The position numbers and the translations under genes are program-made. Under the pieces are notes generated by a model. It ran no database searches. It was not told where the DNA came from and saw nothing but the letters and a program-made list of their open reading frames with translations. This document shows, in pieces, positions 56,969 through 64,000 of a stretch of DNA of 64,000 nt. Position 1 is the first letter of the stretch; every line of letters begins with the position of its first letter. The DNA lies in contig NZ_CP040005.1 in assembly GCF_005696555.1 (NCBI RefSeq), forward strand, positions 434,001 to 498,000, read 5' to 3'. The DNA comes from Actinomyces sp. oral taxon 171 str. F0337 (lineage in GTDB: Bacteria > Actinomycetota > Actinomycetes > Actinomycetales > Actinomycetaceae).

Positions 56969-58648
56969 ATGAGTCGCACGCGCCTGAGCACCTACACCGC
57001 CCCGCCCGCCGAGGTCACCCGGACCTTGGACGCGTTGCGCGCGCACTACGAGGTCCCCACCGCCTTCCCGCCCGAGGCCCTCGCCGAGGCGGAGGCCGCC
57101 GCCGGCGCCTGGGCCCAGGACGGCCCCGCCCGTCTCCTGGCCGACGGCGCCCGCGACGCCCGCGACCTGGACCTGGTCACCATCGACCCGCCCGGCTCCA
57201 TGGACCTCGACCAGGCGGTTCTCCTGGAGCACCTGCCCGCGCAGGCCGACTATGTTGACCAGGCCGGCGCGACCGTCGGGGACGTCGGGGACGCCCCGGA
57301 GTCGGAAGCCGCCTACCGAGTCCACTACGCCATCGCCTCCCTGGCCACCTTCGTGACCCCCGGCGGCCCCCTGGACACCGAGCTGCGCCGTCGCGGCGAG
57401 ACCGTCTACGCCCCCGACGCCGCCACGCCCCTGCACCCCGAGGTCCTCTCCCACGGCGCCGCCTCCCTCCTTCAGGACGCCGAGCGCCCCGCCTGCCTGT
57501 GGACCATCGACCTCGATGACCGCGGCGAGGTCGTCTCCGCCCGCGTCGAGCGGGCCCTCGTGCGCTCGCGGGCCCGCCTCACCTACGCCCAGGTCCAGGC
57601 CGCCATTGACGGGGAGGGCGCCCTGCCCCAGGAGGCGCCGGCCGACCTGCCCGAGCTCCTGGCCGAGATCGGCCGCCTGCGCCTGGAACGCGAGGCCGCC
57701 CGCGGCGGCATCAGCATGACCACGCCCGAGCAGGTCGTCGAGGTGACCGAGGCGGCACAGGTGGCAGAGGCAGCAGAGGTGACAGAGCCGGCAGGGGACT
57801 CCGAGTCCGCCGAGTCCGCCGAGGCGCCCGGCCCCGCCGGCTACCGGCTCGCCTACCGCGTGCCCGTGCCCGCCGAGCAGTACAACGCCCAGATCTCCCT
57901 GCTCACCGGCATGTGCGCCGCCCGGGTCATGGTCGAGTGCGGCGTCGGCATCCTGCGGACCCTGCCGCCGGCGCGCCCCGAGGACTACGCCCGTCTGCGG
58001 CGCGTCGCCACGGCCCTGGGCATCGACTGGCCGGCCGCCCAGCCCTACCCCGAGCTCGTGCGCGGCCTGGACCACGCCGTGCCCGCTCACGCTGCCTTCA
58101 TGGAGCAGGCCATGTCCCTCTTCCGTGGATCGGGCTACCTCGCCTTCGGAGTGGGCGGCGTCGGGGTACCGGCCGAGGACGAGGCCTCCGACACCGAGGA
58201 GGCCGTCCACTCCGCGATCGCCGCCCGCTACGCCCACGTCACCGCCCCGCTGCGCCGCCTCGTGGACCGCTACGGCGAGGAGGTCTGCATCGCCGCCTGC
58301 GCCCAGGCGCCCGTGCCCGAGTGGGTCCTTGAGGCCCTCCCCGACCTGCCCGACGTCATGGAGCAGACCGGCAAGCGCGCCAGAGCCATCGGCCGCGGAG
58401 CCCTGACCGCTCTGGAGGCCCTGGTCCTGCGCGGACACGAGGGCGAGGTCTTCGACGGCGTCATCACCTCCGAGCGCGACGGCCGCGGCGAGCTCGTCCT
58501 GGCCGAGCCCGCCGTCGTCACCGAGATCCGCGCCGGCACGAAGGCCCCCGACGATGGCCTCCCGGTGGGTGAGCGCGTGCGGGTCCGCCTCCTGTCCGCC
58601 GACCCCGCCTCCGGCACCCGCTTCCAGCTCCTGCGGAACCGACCCTGA
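56969..58648 (+). CDS. RNB-domain (RNase II-like) ribonuclease
   Basis: The protein has 559 residues, consisting mainly of the RNB catalytic domain. The active-site region is TIDPPGSMDLDQAV with D73, D79 and D81; the fourth aspartate of E. coli RNase II (D210) is Gln here. YRVHYAIASLATFV and RYAHVTAPLRRLVDRY are family motifs. The N-terminal cold-shock domains are absent. The C-terminal part (FDGVITSERDGRGELVL) is a reduced OB-like fold. An acidic Ala/Glu insert (EVTEAAQVAEAAEVTE) interrupts the domain near residue 260. It probably degrades RNA 3' to 5'. Confidence 0.88.
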   Translation: MSRTRLSTYTAPPAEVTRTLDALRAHYEVPTAFPPEALAEAEAAAGAWAQDGPARLLADGARDARDLDLVTIDPPGSMDLDQAVLLEHLPAQADYVDQAGATVGDVGDAPESEAAYRVHYAIASLATFVTPGGPLDTELRRRGETVYAPDAATPLHPEVLSHGAASLLQDAERPACLWTIDLDDRGEVVSARVERALVRSRARLTYAQVQAAIDGEGALPQEAPADLPELLAEIGRLRLEREAARGGISMTTPEQVVEVTEAAQVAEAAEVTEPAGDSESAESAEAPGPAGYRLAYRVPVPAEQYNAQISLLTGMCAARVMVECGVGILRTLPPARPEDYARLRRVATALGIDWPAAQPYPELVRGLDHAVPAHAAFMEQAMSLFRGSGYLAFGVGGVGVPAEDEASDTEEAVHSAIAARYAHVTAPLRRLVDRYGEEVCIAACAQAPVPEWVLEALPDLPDVMEQTGKRARAIGRGALTALEALVLRGHEGEVFDGVITSERDGRGELVLAEPAVVTEIRAGTKAPDDGLPVGERVRVRLLSADPASGTRFQLLRNRP

Positions 58649-58661
58649 GGCGCCAGGTGCG

Positions 58662-59180
58662 TCAGGCCTGCGGGAGCAGCTGTTCCAGCAGCTCCTCAGC
58701 GTCACTCCCCACCAGGTCCAGCGCACCCCGTGAGGCGAGTGAGGCGACGCCGTGGACGGCCGCCCAGGCTGCGGTCGCGGCGGCCTCGGGCGCATCCGGG
58801 CGTTCCTTGGCGAAGCGGGCGCGCCATTCTTCAAGGAGTGGCAGGGACCTGGCCCGAAGCTCTCGGCCGCTGCCGGCCAGCACGTCGTGACGGGTGATGA
58901 GGTCGAAGGCGTGGGGGTGCTCGACGGCGTAGGCGACGTAGGCCCTCGCGGTCTCCTTGAGGCCTGCCGCGGCATCGGTGAGGCGAGTGCGGAGCTCATC
59001 GAGGCACACCTCGGCGATGGCGGACAGTAGCAGCGCGAGGGTGGGGAAGTGGCGTCTCGGTGCTCCGTGGGAGACGCCGCAGCGCCGGGCCACCTCTCGT
59101 ACGGTCACCGCGCTGACGCCGTCGTCCTCGAGCAGCTGCCGCCCAGCCTGGATCAGACGGTCCTCCGTTGTCGGGCTCAT
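58662..59180 (-). CDS. TetR-family repressor
   Basis: I start at ATG 59180 (MSPTTEDRLIQAGRQLLEDD), giving 172 residues. The HTH region is VTVREVARRCGVSHGAPRRHF. The C-terminal ligand domain is of the short type found with WHG-domain regulators (AYVAYAVEHPHAFDLIT). It is divergent from the EamA transporter gene, and two perfect operators lie between them, so it very likely represses both. The effector is unknown. Confidence 0.9.
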   Translation of the reverse strand: MSPTTEDRLIQAGRQLLEDDGVSAVTVREVARRCGVSHGAPRRHFPTLALLLSAIAEVCLDELRTRLTDAAAGLKETARAYVAYAVEHPHAFDLITRHDVLAGSGRELRARSLPLLEEWRARFAKERPDAPEAAATAAWAAVHGVASLASRGALDLVGSDAEELLEQLLPQA

Positions 59181-59198
59181 GGCCCTAGCCTGCCTCTT

Positions 59199-59234
59199 GT
59201 AGACGGCGTCTACAATATGGTAGACATCGTCTAC
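59199..59234. promoter_or_regulatory. Tandem TetR operators
   Basis: GTAGAC-GGC-GTCTAC (59199-59213) and GTAGAC-ATC-GTCTAC (59220-59234) have identical 6-bp arms and centres 21 bp apart, two helical turns. They fill the space between the divergent tetR start (59180) and the transporter start (59235). The first extends to a 19-bp palindrome (TTGTAGACG and CGTCTACAA around a central G). Confidence 0.85.
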
Positions 59235-60083
59235 ATGATGGCTTTCGGATACTCCCTCGCCCTGGTCTCGGTCGGGTCCGCCCTGCACGCCCTGTGGAAC
59301 GTGCTGGTGAAGCGCTCCGGTACCTCCGACGTCGCCTTCGTGTGGGTCTACAGCGCCATCGCCGCGCCGCTGTGGCTCGCGGTACTGACAGTGGGGGCGA
59401 CCTGGGGAGGTCTGGGCCCGGCCTGGTGGGCGGCCCTCGTCAGCACGGCGCTGCACACGGCCTACGCCGCGGTCCTCCAACGCGCCTACTCGTCGGCGGA
59501 CCTGTCAGTGGTCTATCCGGTCTCACGCGGGCTGGCGCCGGTTCTGGTGACGGCGGTGGTGGCGCCGTGGACCGGGGGCCCGAGCGCCATCCAGGCGCTC
59601 GCGCTTCTGGCGGTCCTCATCGGCGTCCCCCTCGCCTCGGGGGCCACCTGGCGGGATCTGACCCGGGCCCGGGGCCTCCGGGCGGGCAGCGCCGTCGCAT
59701 CCTGCACCGCCGCCTACACTCTGTGGGACGCCTTCGCCGTCGCGGAGCTGCACGTCGCCGTTGTGCCCTACATGGCGCTGTCCAGTCTGGCTCAGCTCGT
59801 GCTGCTCACCATCGTGCTGGGCCGGCGTCGTCGCGAGCTGCCCGCTGCGCTGGCTGCCGGCTGGGCCCGGGCCCTCCCCATCGCGGTGCTGGTGCCGGCG
59901 AGCTATGCGCTGGTGCTTGTCGCCATGCGCTTCGGGCCTCCGTCCGTCGTCGCCACCTCCCGGAGCCTCAACGTCGTCTTCGGTGTCATCGCCGGGGTGT
60001 GGCTCCTGCGTGAGCCCTTCACCAGGCGATCAATACTCGGGGTCTCGATGATCGTCGTCGGGGTCCTGGTGGGGGCGAGCTGA
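59235..60083 (+). CDS. EamA/DMT-family transporter
   Basis: The protein has 282 residues with about ten membrane helices in two EamA halves. ALVSVGSALHALWNVLVKRS opens the first and SCTAAYTLWDAFAVAELHV the second. SVVYPVSRGLAPVLVTAVVA and VVATSRSLNVVFGVIAGVWLLRE are the typical closing motifs of each half. Starts at 59217, 59235 and 59238 are possible. I chose 59235 because the earlier one lies inside the operator; the message may be leaderless. It is probably an exporter of a small metabolite controlled by the adjacent TetR. Confidence 0.88.
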   Translation: MMAFGYSLALVSVGSALHALWNVLVKRSGTSDVAFVWVYSAIAAPLWLAVLTVGATWGGLGPAWWAALVSTALHTAYAAVLQRAYSSADLSVVYPVSRGLAPVLVTAVVAPWTGGPSAIQALALLAVLIGVPLASGATWRDLTRARGLRAGSAVASCTAAYTLWDAFAVAELHVAVVPYMALSSLAQLVLLTIVLGRRRRELPAALAAGWARALPIAVLVPASYALVLVAMRFGPPSVVATSRSLNVVFGVIAGVWLLREPFTRRSILGVSMIVVGVLVGAS

Positions 60084-60151
60084 TTCCGGAGCCGCCCGCG
60101 GACCGGCTCCGGCGGCCGCAATGGTCAGACGGCGCCGGACCATGACAGACT

Positions 60152-61990
60152 GTGCGTGTGCGCACCGGTGAGAAACCCTCGCAGATCACCTTCGACCATC
60201 CCGACGGCGCCCGCCCCACCCCGCGGGCCGGCTCCACCGAGCCTCCGAGCCGATCCGCCCGGTTGAGCCCGCCCGATCCGACGGTTCCCGCAGTGCCCGT
60301 CAGCGTCCCCGGCCTGACCGCTCTGCCCGACGACCACTCCGACGAGCTCGAGCCCTCGCCGCGCGAGGAGTGCGGCGTCTTCGGAGTGTGGGCCCCCGGC
60401 GAGGACGTCTCCCGCCTGAGCTACTTCGGGCTGTACGCCCTCCAGCACCGCGGCCAGGAGTCGGCGGGCATCGCCACCTCCAACGGCTCCCAGATCCTCG
60501 TCTACAAGGACCTCGGCCTGGTCTCCCAGGTCTTCGACGACCAGGCCCTGTCCAACCTCACCGGCCACGTGGCCGTCGGCCACGTCCGCTACGCCACCCA
60601 GGGGGCCACCACCTGGGAGAACGCCCAGCCGATGCTCGGCCCGGCGGCCGGCTCCACCCTCGCCCTGGCCCACAACGGCAACCTCACCAACACCCGCGAG
60701 CTCATGGACGCCGTACGCGTCACCTCCGGGGAGGACCTCAGCGGTGAGCTCGGCCGCGGCTCCTCCACCGACACCGCCGTCCTGGCCGCCCTGCTCAACC
60801 TCGTCTCCGAGCACGGAGCCCTGGAGGGCTGGGACTCGGCCGCCGACATCCTCACCTCCGGCATCACCGACGACGCCGAGCTCGACGCCGCCTACTCCGC
60901 ACCGCCCCCCTTGAGCATCCACCAGGCCGCACGGCGGGTCCTGCCCATGCTCCGCGGCGCCTTCTCCCTGGTCTTCATGGATGAGCGCACCCTCTACGCC
61001 GCCCGCGACCCCCACGGGGTGCGCCCCCTGGTGCTGGGGCGCCTGGGCAACGGGTGGGCCGTGGCCTCCGAGACCGCGGCCCTGGACATCGTCGGCGCCG
61101 CCTTCGTGCGCGAGATCGAGCCCGGCGAGCTCATCGAGATCGACGAGGACGGCGTGCGCTCCTCGCGCTTCGCCACCGCCCGCCGGGCCGGCTGCGTCTT
61201 CGAGTACGTCTACCTGGCCCGCCCCGACACCCGCATCGCCGGACGTAGCGTCATCACCTCGCGCAACGAGATGGGGGCCGCCCTGGCCCGCGAGCACCCG
61301 GTGGAGGCCGACCTCGTCATCGCCACGCCCGAGTCGGGCACCCCGGCCGCCATCGGCTACGCCCAGGCCTCCGGCATCCCCTACGGGCAGGGCCTGGTGA
61401 AGAACGCCTACGTTGGGCGCACCTTCATCCAGCCCACCCAGACCCTGCGCCAGCTCGGCATCCGCCTCAAGCTCAACCCCCTGCGCGAGGTCATCGAGGG
61501 CAAGCGCCTCGTCGTCGTCGACGACTCCATCGTGCGCGGCAACACCCAACGGGCCCTGGTGCGGATGCTGCGCGAGGCCGGCGCCGCCGAGGTCCACGTG
61601 CGCATCTCCTCCCCGCCGGTCATGTGGCCCTGCTTCTACGGCATCGACTTCGCCACCCGCGCCGAGCTCATCGCCACCGGTATGAGCGTGGAGGAGATCG
61701 GCGAGTCCATCGGCGCCGACTCCCTGGGCTTCCTGTCCGTCGAGGGCATGGTGGCTGCCAGCGGCCAGAAGGCCGACGACCTGTGCCTGGCCTGCTTCAC
61801 CGGCGACTACCCGATCCCGCCGCCCGTGCGCAGCCTGACGTCCGCCGCCATCCCCGTGCGCCGCGTCCCGACCGCCTACCGCGGTCGGCGCAGCGAGAAG
61901 GCCGACGACGCCGAGCGCACCGTGCCGCCGGGCAGCATCACCCGCCCGGACCTGGCCTCCGGCAGCCCCCTGGGCTCGACGACGTCGTAG
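60152..61990 (+). CDS. purF: Amidophosphoribosyltransferase
   Basis: This is step 1 of purine synthesis: PRPP plus glutamine gives phosphoribosylamine. The GTG start at 60152 gives 612 residues. The N-terminal nucleophile is C74 (REECGVFGVW), so about 73 residues would be removed as a propeptide, longer than usual and Pro/Ser-rich. The PRPP loop is VVVDDSIVRGNT. Four cysteines (AGCVFEYVY, MWPCFYGI, and CLAC near the end) fit the [4Fe-4S] cluster of the Bacillus-type enzyme. A disordered tail of about 60 residues follows. purM starts 120 bp downstream. Confidence 0.96.
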   Translation: MRVRTGEKPSQITFDHPDGARPTPRAGSTEPPSRSARLSPPDPTVPAVPVSVPGLTALPDDHSDELEPSPREECGVFGVWAPGEDVSRLSYFGLYALQHRGQESAGIATSNGSQILVYKDLGLVSQVFDDQALSNLTGHVAVGHVRYATQGATTWENAQPMLGPAAGSTLALAHNGNLTNTRELMDAVRVTSGEDLSGELGRGSSTDTAVLAALLNLVSEHGALEGWDSAADILTSGITDDAELDAAYSAPPPLSIHQAARRVLPMLRGAFSLVFMDERTLYAARDPHGVRPLVLGRLGNGWAVASETAALDIVGAAFVREIEPGELIEIDEDGVRSSRFATARRAGCVFEYVYLARPDTRIAGRSVITSRNEMGAALAREHPVEADLVIATPESGTPAAIGYAQASGIPYGQGLVKNAYVGRTFIQPTQTLRQLGIRLKLNPLREVIEGKRLVVVDDSIVRGNTQRALVRMLREAGAAEVHVRISSPPVMWPCFYGIDFATRAELIATGMSVEEIGESIGADSLGFLSVEGMVAASGQKADDLCLACFTGDYPIPPPVRSLTSAAIPVRRVPTAYRGRRSEKADDAERTVPPGSITRPDLASGSPLGSTTS

Positions 61991-62110
61991 CCCTGGGCGG
62001 CCGGCCGTGCGCTGACTGGCCGACCCCGGTCAGCCGCCGGCCACCTGCTCCGCCCTCGCCCCTTCCGCTCACCACCGCACCTTCGACCCGAGTCCACAAG
62101 GAGCCCCCAC

Positions 62111-63256
62111 ATGACACAGCAGCCCGAGCAGCCCACCTCCGCCATCACCTACGCCGACTCCGGCGTGGACACCGCCGCCGGGGACCGGGCCGTCGCGCTC
62201 ATGAAGGACGCCGTGGCCTCCACCATGACCCCGGCCGTCGTCGGCGGCGTCGGGGGCTTCGCCGGGCTCGTGGACGTCTCCGCCCTGCGTGACTACCGCC
62301 GCCCCCTGCTGGCCACCTCCACCGACGGCGTGGGCACCAAGGTCGCCATTGCCCAGGCCCTCGACATCCACGACACCATTGGTCAGGACCTGGTGGGCAT
62401 GGTTGTCGACGACATCGTCGTGGTCGGGGCCCGGCCCCTGCTCATGACCGACTACATCGCCTGCGGGCACGTCGTCCCTGAGCGGATCGCCGACATCGTG
62501 CGCGGCATCGCCCAGGCATGCGCCGCTATCGGCACCCCGCTGCTGGGCGGTGAGACCGCCGAGCACCCCGGCCTCATGGCCCCCGACGAGTACGACGTCG
62601 CCGGGGCCGCCACCGGCGTCGTCGAGGCCGATCGCGTCCTCGGCGCCGAGAAGGTGCGTGCCGGCGACGTCCTGGTCGCCCTGGGCTCCTCCGGCCTGCA
62701 CTCCAACGGCTACTCCCTGGTGCGCCGCGTCATCGAGCACGCCGGCTGGGGCCTGGAGCACGAGGTCCCCGAGTTCGGCCGCACCCTGGGCCAGGAGCTG
62801 CTCGAGCCCACGCGCCTGTACACCCGCGTGTGCCTGGCCATGCTGGAGACCCTGTCCTCACCGGCCGCCCCGGGGCCGGTCCACGCCCTGTCCCACATCA
62901 CCGGCGGGGGACTGGCCGCCAACGTCGCCCGGGTCCTGCCGGCCGGGCTCATCGCCGACGCCGACCGCTCCTCCTGGACGGTGCCGCCGGTCTTCTCCAC
63001 CGTGCGCGAGCTCGGCTCGGTGCCGTGGGAGGACCTCGAGGGCACTCTCAACCTGGGCGTGGGGATGGTCGCCGTCGTCGACCCGAGTGTGGTCGACGCC
63101 GTCCTGCGGGTCGCCGAGGGCTCCGACATCCCCGCCTGGGTGCTCGGCGAGGTGCATGAGGCCGCGAAGTACGAGGCTCAGGGCCGGGTGGTCTCCGGCA
63201 CGAAGGGCGTCGACGGGGGATCGGTCGACATCCACGGCACCTACCGGACCGCCTGA
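62111..63256 (+). CDS. purM: AIR synthetase
   Basis: The enzyme cyclises FGAM to AIR with ATP (step 5). The product has 381 residues, slightly longer than the usual 345-350 because of the ends. ITYADSGVDTAAGDRAV is the family opening; STDGVGTKVAIAQAL and LLGGETAEHPGLM are the substrate and ATP motifs, and LGSSGLHSNGYSLVRRV is typical. It follows purF, and the C-rich gap between them has no terminator. A terminator and repeat element B come after it. Confidence 0.96.
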   Translation: MTQQPEQPTSAITYADSGVDTAAGDRAVALMKDAVASTMTPAVVGGVGGFAGLVDVSALRDYRRPLLATSTDGVGTKVAIAQALDIHDTIGQDLVGMVVDDIVVVGARPLLMTDYIACGHVVPERIADIVRGIAQACAAIGTPLLGGETAEHPGLMAPDEYDVAGAATGVVEADRVLGAEKVRAGDVLVALGSSGLHSNGYSLVRRVIEHAGWGLEHEVPEFGRTLGQELLEPTRLYTRVCLAMLETLSSPAAPGPVHALSHITGGGLAANVARVLPAGLIADADRSSWTVPPVFSTVRELGSVPWEDLEGTLNLGVGMVAVVDPSVVDAVLRVAEGSDIPAWVLGEVHEAAKYEAQGRVVSGTKGVDGGSVDIHGTYRTA

Positions 63257-63307
63257 GCGGCCGAGGCCGCCGCTGGCACGAACAGCGGGGGGACGACACG
63301 ACAACGA

Positions 63308-63346
63308 CGAGGCCCCGATTGGATGCGGTATCCAGCCGGGGCCTCG
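63308..63346 (+). terminator. Terminator of purM
   Basis: CGAGGCCCCG (63308-63317) pairs perfectly with CGGGGCCTCG (63337-63346). Inside, TGGAT and ATCCA pair around GCGGT. It lies 51 nt past the purM stop. Confidence 0.85.
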
Positions 63347-63356
63347 CACCGTGAGA

Positions 63357-63488
63357 TGTCACGTGTGGCGACTAATCAATCCCCGCCGGGCCGGTTCTGG
63401 AGCAACGGGCCAGGGCAGCACCGCCCTGGCCTGGGTCGATGCGACACAGGCGGTTCGGTTCGGGAGTGAGAAGTCGCCGAGAGTGACA
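63357..63488. repeat. 132-bp element B with inverted TGTCAC-N4-GGCGACT ends
   Basis: The left end TGTCAC-gtgt-GGCGACT (63357-63373) and the right end AGTCGCC-gaga-GTGACA (63472-63488) match element A in motif, orientation and total length. The interior differs in sequence but also folds (GGCCAGGGC with GCCCTGGCC). It lies between the 3' ends of purM and the DUF3073 gene. The rest of the 63257-63582 gap holds only the purM terminator. Confidence 0.6.
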
Positions 63489-63582
63489 CCGATGGCTGCC
63501 CGGATGGCCTCGACTCACGCGCTCGTAGGCGCGCGGAAGGGCCGGCAGGTGCTTTCCTCCGGCCCTCCTCGACTGGGGTGGG

Positions 63583-63786
63583 CTAGTTGCCGCCCTCGTC
63601 CCAGTCATCATCGTCGACGGCATACTTGGCGGCCAGTTCCTCGTAGTCGATCTCGTCGTCAGGCTCAGATCCCGAGGACGCTGAGACGAGCTCCCGCTCC
63701 AGAGCCTTGTAATCAGTCTCCGGGCTGAAGTACTTGAGCTTACGGGCAACCTTGGTTGCCTTGGCCTTCTGACGGCCGCGCCCCAT
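63583..63786 (-). CDS. DUF3073 protein
   Basis: The protein has 67 residues from ATG 63786, which gives the usual family start MGRGRQKAKATKVARKLKYF; an upstream TTG would add six residues. A basic N-terminus is followed by FSPETDYKALERELV and a strongly acidic C-terminus (DDEIDYEELAAKY, then DDDDWDEGG). It is restricted to actinobacteria as far as I recall and is commonly next to purM, as here. Function unknown; the charge split suggests a nucleic-acid or protein partner. Confidence 0.9.
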   Translation of the reverse strand: MGRGRQKAKATKVARKLKYFSPETDYKALERELVSASSGSEPDDEIDYEELAAKYAVDDDDWDEGGN

Positions 63787-63924
63787 AGGCTCGACCCCCT
63801 CCAACGTGTCACGGCGCGCACGTGGGCGCGCTCTTCCTGGTCAAATATGTCGTGGGGCAACCGTACAACGTCAATGGTCACGAACACCATTCAGACACCG
63901 GGGGAGGGGCGTGGTGACGCACAC

Positions 63925-63936
63925 CCCATATATGGG
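63925..63936. promoter_or_regulatory. AT-core palindrome near right window edge
   Basis: CCCATATATGGG is a perfect 12-bp palindrome, 139 bp upstream of the DUF3073 start. It stands out in GC-rich DNA and is a candidate operator for that gene or for one beyond the window. No gene is seen from 63787 to 64000. Confidence 0.35.
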
Positions 63937-64000
63937 ACGCGGGGTCCAAGAGCCCCATGGAGGGCGCCCAGGAGGCCTTCGGTGGGCCTTCAGTGAGCCT

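Noticed and set aside
56786-58999. Long minus-strand open frame (737 codons) opposite the RNB gene
   Set aside because: Antisense shadow spanning two real genes; no recognisable protein features.

Overview
The window is high-GC DNA with dense genes, frequent GTG starts and 4-nt ATGA/GTGA overlaps. Class-E-type LAXTG cell-wall sorting motifs, LppM-like secreted proteins and a dispersed de novo purine pathway all point to an actinobacterium. The overall look fits the Actinomycetaceae, probably Actinomyces of the oral oris/naeslundii type. That genus assignment is inference. I saw no rRNA, tRNA, CRISPR array or complete insertion sequence.

Layout. 1-8.8 kb: six LppM-like exported or lipoprotein paralogues on the minus strand (the first cut by the window edge), interrupted by purA and a duplicated membrane protein on the plus strand. 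9-13 kb: GTP-type PEP carboxykinase with a strong terminator, then two membrane proteins. 13-15.6 kb: a vapBC toxin-antitoxin pair, an AraC-family regulator and a two-domain VOC protein. 15.7-19.5 kb: a TerD-like protein and an unknown protein. 19.7-25.8 kb: purD, then purC, two membrane proteins, purS and purQ. 25.8-26.3 kb: a gene-free gap between convergent genes that holds a cluster of DnaA-box-like 9-mers. 26.3-28.2 kb: an ArsR, SRPBCC, TfoX-N, DUF2461 operon. 28.3-28.5 kb: a 122-bp inverted-repeat element. 28.5-33.6 kb: a TreT-like glycosyltransferase, purL, a small membrane protein and a VOC protein. 33.9-38.7 kb: a 1,271-residue WD40 protein with 14 repeats, then a phosphatidylcholine-synthase-like enzyme. 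38.7-43.3 kb: a membrane protein, a TIGR01777-type epimerase, a methyltransferase and gdhA. 43.7-51.5 kb: three tandem UshA-like 5'-nucleotidases with LAXTG anchors; two of them have lost metal-ligand motifs. 51.7-56 kb: fruR-fruK-fruA with paired operators. 56.1-60.1 kb: an SCP2-like protein, an RNB-domain nuclease and a TetR/EamA divergent pair with two perfect operators. 60.1-64 kb: purF, purM and a DUF3073 protein.

How it works together. Eight purine genes (purA, D, C, S, Q, L, F, M) are spread through the window in four groups and supply most steps from PRPP to IMP and AMP; purN, purE/K, purB and purH are not here. PurS, PurQ and the short PurL form the three-part FGAM synthase. The wall-anchored nucleotidase array could feed salvage from extracellular nucleotides. 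pckG and gdhA tie carbon to nitrogen metabolism and share short upstream motifs. The fru operon handles fructose import. The least explained parts are the LppM-like expansion, the decaying nucleotidase triplet, the DnaA-box cluster, two 132-bp elements with matching inverted ends, and the double-propeller WD40 protein.
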